DNA from: Aliiroseovarius pelagivivens
GTDB lineage: Bacteria > Pseudomonadota > Alphaproteobacteria > Rhodobacterales > Rhodobacteraceae
DNA: 64,000 nucleotides
Direction: 5' to 3'
Assembly (NCBI RefSeq): GCF_900302485.1
Contig: NZ_OMOI01000001.1
Location: 744,001 to 808,000 of the forward strand
Part shown: positions 35,671 to 43,525 of the stretch, in pieces
How positions within the stretch are numbered: the first letter of the stretch is position 1
Layout: every line of letters begins with the position of its first letter
The notes under the pieces: generated by a model
What the model was told of the DNA's origin: nothing
The model's database searches: none
What the model saw: the letters and a program-made list of their open reading frames with translations, nothing else
Program-made: the position numbers and the translations under genes

Positions 35671-36510
35671 ATGAATCAGGCCCGCAGAAACCCGCTTAAT
35701 ACAGTCGCGATGCACGGCGCGCTGATCCTTTACACGCTGATCGCACTGTTCCCTGTCTTCGTGATCCTGATCAACAGTTTCAAGACACGCAAGGCAATCT
35801 TTCGGGAGCCTTTGGCACTGCCGGATGCAGACAGTTTTTCGATGATCGGTTACCAGACGGTGATGAAGCAGGGGGATTTCTTCCTCTATTTCCAGAACTC
35901 GATGATCGTAACCGTGGCATCGCTATTCTTTGTGTTGCTTTTCGGAGCTATGGCAGCCTTTGCGTTGGCCGAATATCGGTTCAAGGGCAACACGCTGATG
36001 GGGCTTTACCTAGCGCTTGGTATCATGATCCCGATCCGTATCGGCACCGTGGCAATCCTTGAGATGATGGTGGCGACTGGGCTGGTCAACTCGCTGTGGG
36101 CGCTGATCTTGGTCTATACGGCGCAAGGTCTTCCGCTGGCGGTGTTCATTCTGTCCGAGTTCATGCGACAGGTCTCGGACGACCTGAAAAACGCGGGCCG
36201 GATCGACGGGCTGTCGGAATACGCGATCTTCTTCAAATTGGTGCTGCCACTGGTGCGCCCTGCTATGGCGACAGTTGCGGTGTTCAACATGATCCCAATC
36301 TGGAACGACCTGTGGTTCCCCTTGATCCTAGCCCCTGCCGAAGAAACCAAAACGCTCACCTTGGGTAGTCAGGTCTTCATCGGTCAGTTTGTGACCGATT
36401 GGAACGCGGTGCTGTCTGCGCTTTCCATGGCCATCTTGCCGGTGCTGGTGCTCTATGTGATTTTCTCGCGTCAGCTTATTCGCGGCATCACCTCAGGAGC
36501 CGTGAAATGA
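35671..36510 (+). CDS. carbohydrate ABC transporter permease 2 (amino-sugar locus)
   Basis: A 279-residue MalG/UgpE-like permease with six helices. The EAA loop is DDLKNAGRIDGLSEYAIFFK, and the C terminus QLIRGITSGAVK is standard. AAGGAGTTAGGACC precedes the start. It overlaps the oxidoreductase gene by ATGA. Confidence 0.92.
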   Translation: MNQARRNPLNTVAMHGALILYTLIALFPVFVILINSFKTRKAIFREPLALPDADSFSMIGYQTVMKQGDFFLYFQNSMIVTVASLFFVLLFGAMAAFALAEYRFKGNTLMGLYLALGIMIPIRIGTVAILEMMVATGLVNSLWALILVYTAQGLPLAVFILSEFMRQVSDDLKNAGRIDGLSEYAIFFKLVLPLVRPAMATVAVFNMIPIWNDLWFPLILAPAEETKTLTLGSQVFIGQFVTDWNAVLSALSMAILPVLVLYVIFSRQLIRGITSGAVK

Positions 36511-37541
36511 TACGGGCTTTGGTCGCAGGGCTGGGGAATATGGGGCAGAGCCACGCGCTGGCGCTCCATCATCACCCCGACGCCGAAATTGTGGGGCTGG
36601 TCAATCGGTCTGGCAAAGTCGAGCAGACCGAGCTGCGCGCATATCCGACCTTTACAAATTTTCACGAGGCCCTTGCCACCACTCACCCCGACCTCGTGAT
36701 TATCGCCACCTATTCCGACAGCCACGCGGCATTCGCAGAAGCTGCTATGGAAGCTGGCGCGCATGTCTTCGTCGAAAAGCCACTGGCCACGACCGTCGAA
36801 GATGCGCGCCGGGTGGTTGAAACGGCGACCGGGCTGGGCCGGAAACTGGTCGTGGGATATATCCTGCGCCACCATCCCAGCTGGGTGCGCCTGATCAGCG
36901 AAGCGCGCGCGCTGGGCGGGCCTTACGTGTTTCGCATGAACCTGAACCAGCAAAGCAAAGGCGCCGAGTGGGAGACCCACAAAGCGCTGATGCAGACCAC
37001 GGCACCGATCGTCGATTGCGGCGTGCACTACGTGGATGTCTGGTGCCAAATCACTGATGCCAAGCCCTTGCGGGTAAACGCGATGGGCCTGCGATTGTCA
37101 GACGAAATTGCGCCGGACATGTACAACTATGGCCAGTTTCAGGTCACGTTCGATGATGGCTCGGTCGGGTGGTACGAAGCTGGCTGGGGCCCGATGATGT
37201 CCGAGACCGCGTTCTTCGTGAAAGACGTGATCTCGCCCGCTGGGTCTGTTTCCATTACCGAGGCTGACAAGGCGGGATCTGCGGATGTGGACGGCCACAC
37301 CAAGGTCGGTGGGCTTCTGGTCCACCGTCCCGGCGGCGATACATTGATCGACCTACCTGATGAGCCCGGCCACCAAGCGCTATGTGATGCTGAACAAGCC
37401 TACATGCTTCGCGCAATCCAAGAAGATATCGACCTGACACGACATATGCAGGACGCCGTTCAGTCGCTGGCCATTTGCTTGGCCGCTGATGAAAGCGTTC
37501 GTTCCGGACAACCTGTAAACCTGATGGAGGTGACGCCATGA
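36507..37541 (+). CDS. Gfo/Idh/MocA-family oxidoreductase
   Basis: A 344-residue NAD(P)-dependent oxidoreductase. The nucleotide-binding start is ALVAGLGNMGQSHALAL, and the family motif with catalytic Lys is HVFVEKPLATTVEDA. The C-terminal alpha/beta domain includes DCGVHYVDVWCQITD. It is embedded between the permease and ATPase genes, so it probably acts on the imported sugar, for example oxidising or epimerising it before phosphorylation. The specific reaction is unknown. The ATG at 36507 is set by the ATGA overlap. Confidence 0.88.
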   Translation: MIRALVAGLGNMGQSHALALHHHPDAEIVGLVNRSGKVEQTELRAYPTFTNFHEALATTHPDLVIIATYSDSHAAFAEAAMEAGAHVFVEKPLATTVEDARRVVETATGLGRKLVVGYILRHHPSWVRLISEARALGGPYVFRMNLNQQSKGAEWETHKALMQTTAPIVDCGVHYVDVWCQITDAKPLRVNAMGLRLSDEIAPDMYNYGQFQVTFDDGSVGWYEAGWGPMMSETAFFVKDVISPAGSVSITEADKAGSADVDGHTKVGGLLVHRPGGDTLIDLPDEPGHQALCDAEQAYMLRAIQEDIDLTRHMQDAVQSLAICLAADESVRSGQPVNLMEVTP

Positions 37542-38533
37542 CGGCGCTGACCCTGACCGACGTAAATAAGTCCTTCGGCAAAGTTCACGTGCTGAAAGAT
37601 ATCAATATCGAGATCGAGGAAGGCGAGTTTGTTGTCTTCGTCGGGCCGTCTGGTTGCGGCAAGTCCACCCTACTGCGTGTGATTGCGGGGCTTGAGGATG
37701 CAAGCTCAGGAGAAATCCGCATCGGAGACGACGTGGTCAATATGACGCCACCTTCCAAGCGCGGTCTTGCGATGGTGTTCCAAAGCTACGCGCTCTATCC
37801 GCACCTGAATGTGCGCAAAAACATGTCGCTGGCACTTAAGCAGGAAAAGCAACCCAAGGACGTGATCGAAGAACGTGTTGCGGAAGCCAGCCGGATGTTG
37901 AACCTGGATGACTATCTGGACCGCTTCCCGTCCGAGCTCTCTGGGGGGCAGCGTCAGCGCGTTGCCATTGGCCGGGCCATCGTACGCCACCCGAAGATCT
38001 TCTTGTTCGATGAACCATTGTCGAATCTTGACGCAGCCTTGCGCATGAACACGCGGATCGAGATCGCCGGCCTTCATTCGCAGCTTGGCACGTCGATGAT
38101 CTATGTGACCCATGACCAGACCGAGGCGATGACGCTGGCCGATAAGATTGTTGTCCTGCGTGACGGGCGGGTCGAGCAGATCGGCAGCCCGATGGAGCTT
38201 TACAACAACCCTGCAAACCAGTTCGTGGCAGGGTTCCTTGGGTCCCCAGCGATGAACCTCTTCCCGGCAAGTTTGGTTCACGACGGTGACGAACGGATCA
38301 TGGGTGTGCGGCCTGAAGATCTGTTTTTAGCAAAGGATGGCGCACTATCGGTGCATGTCAGCCACGTTGAAAAGCTGGGCGGGGATACCAACGTCATCGC
38401 CAACCTCAAGGACCAACAGATTACAGCACGACTGTTCGGCCAGCATGACATTGCAGAGGGGCAGTCCTTGACGCTCGGCTTTAACGCTGACTCTGCCTAT
38501 TTCTTCAATTCGGATGGCGAACGCGTTTATTGA
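37538..38533 (+). CDS. carbohydrate ABC transporter ATP-binding protein (amino-sugar locus)
   Basis: A 331-residue UgpC/MalK-type ATPase. Walker A is GPSGCGKST, the signature is [15 protein letters not shown], Walker B is [11 protein letters not shown], and the switch region is IYVTHDQTEAMT. The C-terminal TOBE-type domain starts near GVRPEDLFLA. It overlaps the oxidoreductase by 4 bases. Its stop lies only about 5 bases before the right-hand IS relic. Confidence 0.93.
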   Translation: MTALTLTDVNKSFGKVHVLKDINIEIEEGEFVVFVGPSGCGKSTLLRVIAGLEDASSGEIRIGDDVVNMTPPSKRGLAMVFQSYALYPHLNVRKNMSLALKQEKQPKDVIEERVAEASRMLNLDDYLDRFPSELSGGQRQRVAIGRAIVRHPKIFLFDEPLSNLDAALRMNTRIEIAGLHSQLGTSMIYVTHDQTEAMTLADKIVVLRDGRVEQIGSPMELYNNPANQFVAGFLGSPAMNLFPASLVHDGDERIMGVRPEDLFLAKDGALSVHVSHVEKLGGDTNVIANLKDQQITARLFGQHDIAEGQSLTLGFNADSAYFFNSDGERVY

Positions 38534-38538
38534 TCCTC

Positions 38539-38676
38539 AAAAGACGCATCGCAGAGAGCTTGCAGAGCAAAGTTGCTGTCCACTCTTCCGCTTACTCCGA
38601 GTGTTGTGGTCTGGGCTTTGGTTAGGATCGATCATGCTGGCCAAGCTGCGACTGGCTAGAATTGGTTTGACAGCAC
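38539..38676 (+). pseudogene. IS6-family element relic, right part
   Basis: A frame beginning just after the ATPase stop reads KRRIAESLQSKVAVHSS, matching FRRMRSLQKFVAVHVS of the intact transposase at 8289. After a deletion, the remainder follows the intact right end: AGCTG-ACTGG-GAATT-GT-TGACAGCAC. The terminal repeat TGACAGCAC ends at about 38676, eight bases before the pxpC stop. It begins at the same transposase position where the relic at 28174-28494 stops, so the two could be halves of one element. Confidence 0.75.
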
Positions 38677-38684
38677 AACACTGA

Positions 38685-39704
38685 TCACTCGGTGATCTCA
38701 TCATCAGCGATGGCGCCGCTGATCAGATTTGTCCGCATCAAACGTTGTGCCAGTGTTCCCTTGGGTTCGGAAACGGCGGCAAGGTAGGTATCGGTATGCA
38801 TCGCGGTTTCGCGGGTGATCTGAATGGCCTCTTGCGGGCTTACAGGCACAAAACGCACCGGGTTTCCGGCACGCATCTGACTGATCCGGTCAATGTCACC
38901 AGATATGACTGTCGCGATCTTGGGGTATCCGCCAGTGGTTTGATGATCTGCCAGCAGCACCGTGGGCACGCCATCCCCGGCGACTTGAATTGATCCGCGG
39001 GTGATTGCCTCGGACGGGATCGACAACGCCCCGTTCAACGATAATTCCGGCCCTGAAAGGCGCACGCCCATTCTGTCGAAGGCACTGGTCAGGGCGAAGG
39101 GCTGCGACTGAAATGCGGCAAGTGCCGCCTTCGAGAAATGCAGGTCTTGCGGGCCAAGGACAACGCGGATCTCTTCAGTCTCGGGCAGAAAACTGGGGCG
39201 TTCAATGCTGCCATGTCGGTCCTCATGGATACGCGCATTCGCGACTTTTATGTCCTGGCCGGTGGTAAGTTGACCACCACCAAACCCAGACGTCGAATGT
39301 GTGGATGCGCTTCCCAGCCAGGTGGTCGCCTCGACACTTCCCGCAAAGGCCAGATAGGTCCAGCTTCCGGATTTGGCGGGACGTATGGAGAGTTTATCGC
39401 CCTGTTCAAGGGCAAACACACTCCACCCAGAAAGCGTCTCGCCAGAGCGTTCGACCGCGAAGTCACCCCCTGCCACCGCAACAGACAAAGCGCCCGAGGT
39501 ACATTCAAGCACCAGTCCACCCATGGATATTTCGATCAGCGTGGCTTCGGGCATATTGCCCAAGGCAACATTGGCGGCGGATGCTGAAAGGCGATCCATC
39601 GGGCCCGAGGCTGAAACGCCAAATCGCATCTGTCCGTGGCGACCTCCGTCTTGAAACGTCACAAGGGGGCCAGCAAAACTGACACGCAGAGCGGCATCCG
39701 TCAT
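38685..39704 (-). CDS. pxpC: 5-oxoprolinase subunit C (biotin-dependent carboxyltransferase-like)
   Basis: A 339-residue protein of the KipA / urea-amidolyase-related family. The N-terminal region shows VTFQDGGRHGQMRFGVSASGPMD, and the C-terminal part has VLLADHQTTGGYPKIATVI. With PxpA and PxpB it makes ATP-dependent 5-oxoprolinase, which converts 5-oxo-L-proline to glutamate. It overlaps pxpB by 4 bases. Last gene of the unit. Confidence 0.9.
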   Translation of the reverse strand: MTDAALRVSFAGPLVTFQDGGRHGQMRFGVSASGPMDRLSASAANVALGNMPEATLIEISMGGLVLECTSGALSVAVAGGDFAVERSGETLSGWSVFALEQGDKLSIRPAKSGSWTYLAFAGSVEATTWLGSASTHSTSGFGGGQLTTGQDIKVANARIHEDRHGSIERPSFLPETEEIRVVLGPQDLHFSKAALAAFQSQPFALTSAFDRMGVRLSGPELSLNGALSIPSEAITRGSIQVAGDGVPTVLLADHQTTGGYPKIATVISGDIDRISQMRAGNPVRFVPVSPQEAIQITRETAMHTDTYLAAVSEPKGTLAQRLMRTNLISGAIADDEITE

Positions 39705-40396
39705 GTCGTTCCCCCCTTGCGCAGGGTTTCATACTGCGCCCGGTCGATGCGCTTGAATTTCACACGATCTCCTACGTCGAACAGAAAAGGGCGTTCGGGG
39801 TCATTGCGCAGAATTTCGGTGGGGGAACGACCAAGGATCGACCAGCCTGTCGGCATCGTCAGGGTTGTCACCAGGCATTGCGGCCCAGCGATTATGACAC
39901 TCCCGGCGGGAATATCACGAACGGCTGCCGCTTTGCGCGGAACCTGAAGCGTTTCGGGAACTCCTGAAAGATAGGCATATCCCGGCGCGAAGCCGTACAT
40001 TCCGACTTGGTACGCGCCGGACAGATGCGTGTTGATCACCGCGTCCGGGCTTAGGCCAGTTGCTTGTGCTACGGCCATCAAATCGGGCGCCAGATCCTCG
40101 TCATAGCAAACGAGAACGTCGTGCAAGATGCCGTCGCGGCTCAGCGCCACCTCTGCATCCAAACGTGCCCGGAGCGCCTGTTCCATCTCGTCATGGTCTG
40201 TGACCAACGGGTCGAATTCGACCAACAGGTTGATGAAGGCGGGGACGGTCTCGCGCATGCCGAAGGGGGCGTCATCGTTGATCACCTTGTCCAGCATCTG
40301 AACACGGGCGATCACGGCGTCCGAGATATCTTCCCCGAACTGCACCAGCAGCGCATGGTCCGCGACAGGAATGAAGGACGGGGTCTGCATGGTCAC
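39701..40396 (-). CDS. pxpB: 5-oxoprolinase subunit B (KipI-like)
   Basis: A 231-residue protein of the KipI/allophanate hydrolase subunit 1 family. Diagnostic stretches are ADHALLVQFGEDISDAVIARV, VCYDEDLAPDLMAVAQATGL and GFAPGYAYLSGVPETLQVPR, with VIAGPQCLVTTLTMPTGWSI following. It overlaps both neighbours by 4 bases, so the three subunits are co-translated. Confidence 0.92.
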   Translation of the reverse strand: MTMQTPSFIPVADHALLVQFGEDISDAVIARVQMLDKVINDDAPFGMRETVPAFINLLVEFDPLVTDHDEMEQALRARLDAEVALSRDGILHDVLVCYDEDLAPDLMAVAQATGLSPDAVINTHLSGAYQVGMYGFAPGYAYLSGVPETLQVPRKAAAVRDIPAGSVIIAGPQCLVTTLTMPTGWSILGRSPTEILRNDPERPFLFDVGDRVKFKRIDRAQYETLRKGGTT

Positions 40397-41154
40397 GGCG
40401 CGAGGAACGCGTTTAGGTCCACGCCTTCTGCTTTAAGGCGCACACGGATTTCGCGGGCCATTTCTACGGCACCGGGGCTATCCCCGTGTACGCAGATCGA
40501 ATGCGCCTGTAGCGGGATTGGGTTGCCATCGATGACGGGCATTTCACCGGTCTTTAGAAACGCGACCAGACGTTCGGCTGCCTCCTCCGCATCATGGATC
40601 ATGGCCCCGGTTGTCCCGCGAGGGACAAGCTGTCCTGTGCTCAGATATCCCCGGTCGGCAAAAATCTCTGAAAAGACAGTCATGCCCGCATCACGCGCGG
40701 CCTTTTCCATGCAGGTTCCCGAGATGGCGAGAACGGCCAAATTCCCATCAATCTGGCGAACAGCCTGGGAGATGGCGACGGCAACGTCCATGTCACGTGC
40801 CGCCAGATTGGCAAGCGCTCCATGCGGTTTCACATAGCGCACCTCGACAGGAACTAGTTTGGCGACGGCAACCAAAGCCCCAATCTGCGCGGCCACCATG
40901 CGGGCGATTTCCTGAGGGGACATCGGAATGTCACGCCTGCCGAACCCTTCGCGGTCATTGAACCCCGGATGCGCCCCGACGGTGACACCATGCTTCGCAG
41001 CCAGTTTGAGCGTCTCATACATCGTGTCTGGATCGCTTGCATGGCCGCCACAGGCGATATTCGCGCTGTTGACCAAGGTCAGCATCGTTTTATCGTCACC
41101 CATTTGCCAGGGGCCAAAGCTTTCGCCAAGGTCCGAATTCAGGTCAATCCGCAT
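40393..41154 (-). CDS. pxpA: 5-oxoprolinase subunit A (LamB/YcsF family)
   Basis: A 253-residue polysaccharide-deacetylase-like barrel protein of the YcsF family. Signatures are DLNSDLGESFGPWQMGDD, NIACGGHASDPDTM, VGAHPGFNDREGFGRR, and YVKPHGALANLAARD. It carries part of the 5-oxoprolinase active site. First intact gene of the leftward operon; a collapsed SDR gene lies just upstream. Confidence 0.94.
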   Translation of the reverse strand: MRIDLNSDLGESFGPWQMGDDKTMLTLVNSANIACGGHASDPDTMYETLKLAAKHGVTVGAHPGFNDREGFGRRDIPMSPQEIARMVAAQIGALVAVAKLVPVEVRYVKPHGALANLAARDMDVAVAISQAVRQIDGNLAVLAISGTCMEKAARDAGMTVFSEIFADRGYLSTGQLVPRGTTGAMIHDAEEAAERLVAFLKTGEMPVIDGNPIPLQAHSICVHGDSPGAVEMAREIRVRLKAEGVDLNAFLAP

Positions 41155-41180
41155 AGCATCCTCCGTTTGGCATCAAACTT

Positions 41181-41411
41181 TTACTGATCCTTGACCGGTA
41201 CACCACAGTTCTGCACCCCACGTCCACCATCTGGACAGATGGTTTTACCAGTGAAATGCGAAGTATTGGCGCTGGCGAGGGCGGATGCGAGCGAAGCGAT
41301 CTTGTCCGCCAGAACCACAAAGGCGCCAACAGCCAGCAGGTATTCTGCAGTGGCCCGACCGGTCCCGTGCAGGACACGGGGAACGAATGCAGCATTACCC
41401 TTGGTTTTCAT
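41181..41411 (-). pseudogene. short-chain dehydrogenase relic with large in-frame internal deletion
   Basis: An open frame of about 76 codons joins an SDR N-terminal part directly to an SDR C-terminal part. The first is TGRATAEYLLAVGAFVVLAD, whose first Gly-rich strand is altered to VPRVLHGTG. The second is SHFTGKTICPDGGRGVQ, the usual 'fvTGq...DGG' end. The catalytic Ser, Tyr and Lys region, about 170 residues, is missing. It is 26 bases upstream of pxpA on the same strand. It cannot be an active enzyme. Confidence 0.6.
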
Positions 41412-41761
41412 TGTTCTTTCCAAGATCAGTGTCCGGTCGCGTTCAAATGACGACAGTCTCTAAGAACGGGCGATTGTTTGCAATACGATCCCGTCCGAAG
41501 GGGAAGGGCCGAGTGATTGTAAACTTCGGATCGCAAACAGCTTAGCAACGCCGCCCTTTTGTGCCGCTGTGTGACGGGCCATGGTCGGCGGAAAGCAAAA
41601 GATACATCCTATGCACCGGGAAAGTCTTGCTAACGGATATGGCTTACGGGCTCTGATCGAAATCAGAACCCGCGCTGACACTAGGGTATCAGAGTTGCAA
41701 TAACCGAGGCATTGCGGACGTCTTGCGCCCAGCGAGAGGGCGTATAAGAACCTTCAGGACT
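41412..41761. other. 350-base intergenic region, no gene supported
   Basis: Between the SDR relic and the amidohydrolase stop. Short open frames show no recognisable motifs. One small perfect hairpin (TCTGAT-CGAA-ATCAGA, 41652-41667) is present without a T-run. A promoter for the pxp operon is expected here but not identified. Confidence 0.4.
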
Positions 41762-43096
41762 TCAAGCTTGCAAAGCCAGAGCCAGCTGATTTTGGCGCTC
41801 AATCACCTTTGGCAGATCGACAGTCGCCATTTGGCCGTCCTTTACGACTTGCCGTCCTTCGACAAACAGGTGTTTGACGCGTGTCGGACCGGCAAGAAGC
41901 AATGCCGCCGGATCCCAGCTTCCGGCACTTTCGACGCCTGAAACATCCCAAACAGCGATGTCCGCCCGTTTCCCAACAGCCAGTCGTCCGCAATCATTGC
42001 GGTTGAGGACATCCGCACCACCACGGGTGGCGATCTCCAACGCTTCGCGGGCGGACATGGCATCGGCTCCGTTGGCCACGCGCTGTAACAGCATTGATTG
42101 CCGCGCTTCCAGTATCAGGTTCCCTGCATCATTGCTGGCAGATCCGTCGACGCCCAATCCGACGGGCACGCCCGCATCGCGCATCTGGCGTACTGGAGCG
42201 ATCCCGCTACCCAGCCTGCAGTTCGAGCACGGGCAATGCGCCACGCCGGTCTTGCTGCGGGCAAAAAGGTCTATCTCTTGCCCATCCAGCTTCACGCAAT
42301 GCGCATGCCAGACGTCATCCCCGGTCCAGCCCAGATCCTCGGCATATTGGCCGGGACGACAGCCGAATTTTTCAAGGGAATAGGCAATGTCTTCGTCATT
42401 TTCAGCCAGATGGGTGTGGAGCATGACGCCCTTGTCACGCGCCAGCAGGGCGGCGTCGCGCATCAGGTCCCGGCTGACCGAGAACGGAGAACACGGCGCA
42501 AGCCCCACGCGGACCATCGCGCCGTCGCGATCGTCGTGGAACGCGTCGATCACGCGGATCGAGTCCTCTAAGATGGCGGCTTCTTTTTCGACCAGACTGT
42601 CCGGGGGCAATCCGCCGTCGCTTTCCCCGATGCTCATCGAGCCACGTGTCGGGTGAAACCGAAGTCCGACCTCTTGCGCGGCGGCAATCGTGTCGTCCAG
42701 CCGCGCGCCATTGGGATAGAGATACAGGTGGTCCGAGCTGAGCGTGCACCCAGATAGGGCCAGTTCGGCCAGCCCCACTTGGGCCGATATAAACATCTCT
42801 TCCGGTCCGAAGCGGGACCAGATTGGATAGAGCGTCTGAAGCCAACCGAACAGCAAGGCGTCTTGTCCGCCGGGAACTGCACGGGTCAGGGTCTGATAAA
42901 GATGATGGTGTGTGTTCACCAACCCGGGTGTGATGACGCATCCTTGTGCGTCATGGATGTCGCCGTCGCTTGTCAGCCCGGTACCAATTTCTACGATAAC
43001 CCCATCACGAACACGGATATCCGCGCCCGATAGCTCGGTCCGGATATCATCCATCGTGATGATGGTGTCTGCATTTCGAATAAGAATTTCGGTCAT
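41762..43096 (-). CDS. 8-oxoguanine deaminase-like amidohydrolase
   Basis: A 444-residue metal-dependent amidohydrolase of the cytosine/8-oxoguanine/hydroxyatrazine deaminase group. Metal ligands: HxH in GLVNTHHHLYQ, His in VMLHTHLAENDED, His in VWHAHCVKL, and Asp in GLGVDGSASNDAGN. CPCSNCRLGSGIAP and the GGQDALLFGWLQTLYPIW stretch resemble 8-oxoguanine deaminases (8-oxoguanine to urate). The start at 43096 follows GGAGGGAAT; upstream in-frame codons lack such a site. It is monocistronic, leftward. Hydroxyatrazine-type activity is a possible alternative. Confidence 0.82.
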   Translation of the reverse strand: MTEILIRNADTIITMDDIRTELSGADIRVRDGVIVEIGTGLTSDGDIHDAQGCVITPGLVNTHHHLYQTLTRAVPGGQDALLFGWLQTLYPIWSRFGPEEMFISAQVGLAELALSGCTLSSDHLYLYPNGARLDDTIAAAQEVGLRFHPTRGSMSIGESDGGLPPDSLVEKEAAILEDSIRVIDAFHDDRDGAMVRVGLAPCSPFSVSRDLMRDAALLARDKGVMLHTHLAENDEDIAYSLEKFGCRPGQYAEDLGWTGDDVWHAHCVKLDGQEIDLFARSKTGVAHCPCSNCRLGSGIAPVRQMRDAGVPVGLGVDGSASNDAGNLILEARQSMLLQRVANGADAMSAREALEIATRGGADVLNRNDCGRLAVGKRADIAVWDVSGVESAGSWDPAALLLAGPTRVKHLFVEGRQVVKDGQMATVDLPKVIERQNQLALALQA

Positions 43097-43276
43097 ATTC
43101 CCTCCTTGATCCGCCCGTCTCAGAAGGAATGTGTCAGAGGCGATGGAAAACGGGGCAAGAACCACCTCTGTCACGCCAGTAAGGTGAATTCTTCTGAGGG
43201 TGTCAAATCTTTTCGCCGTGAGTTGCGGAAGGGGGGACCTTCGATCCCGCACTGACTTGTACGCAGCTTCTCCGTC

Positions 43277-43525
43277 TCATCCGCCAAGCTTGCCGGCAAG
43301 ATACCTTACAGCCATGGCTGGTGTTTCGATGTTTGGGTACTCGGTCTCGGGGATCGATACGCCAAGACGTTCGTGCAGGGCGGTAACCAGATTCAGGATA
43401 TCCATCGAGTCCAGCTCTAGGTCATCCTGCAGGTAATCGTCGTCTGACACATCGTCCGGATCGATATCCGGTGCGATCTTGTGGATCTCGTCCAGAAAGG
43501 CGTTTCTGATATCTTCGTTGTTCAT
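43277..43525 (-). CDS. acyl carrier protein
   Basis: An 82-residue, strongly acidic, four-helix acyl carrier protein. The phosphopantetheine attachment site is Ser40 in LELDSMDILNLV. It overlaps the preceding E2 gene by 4 bases and is the last gene of an operon with acyl-CoA synthetase, fused E1 and E2. The E2 product (an acyl group) or the synthetase product could be loaded on this carrier; that role is inferred. It lacks the usual fab gene neighbours of the housekeeping ACP, so it is a specialised copy. Confidence 0.9.
   Translation of the reverse strand: MNNEDIRNAFLDEIHKIAPDIDPDDVSDDDYLQDDLELDSMDILNLVTALHERLGVSIPETEYPNIETPAMAVRYLAGKLGG

Noticed and set aside
28166..38684. Composite transposon with two full IS6 copies around the amino-sugar locus.
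   Set aside because: Each relic has only one terminus and the two cover complementary parts of the element, so a split single copy fits better than two flanking copies.
41652..41667. Perfect hairpin TCTGAT-CGAA-ATCAGA upstream of the amidohydrolase stop.
   Set aside because: Only six pairs, no T-run, and not clearly at the end of any gene, so not called as a terminator.
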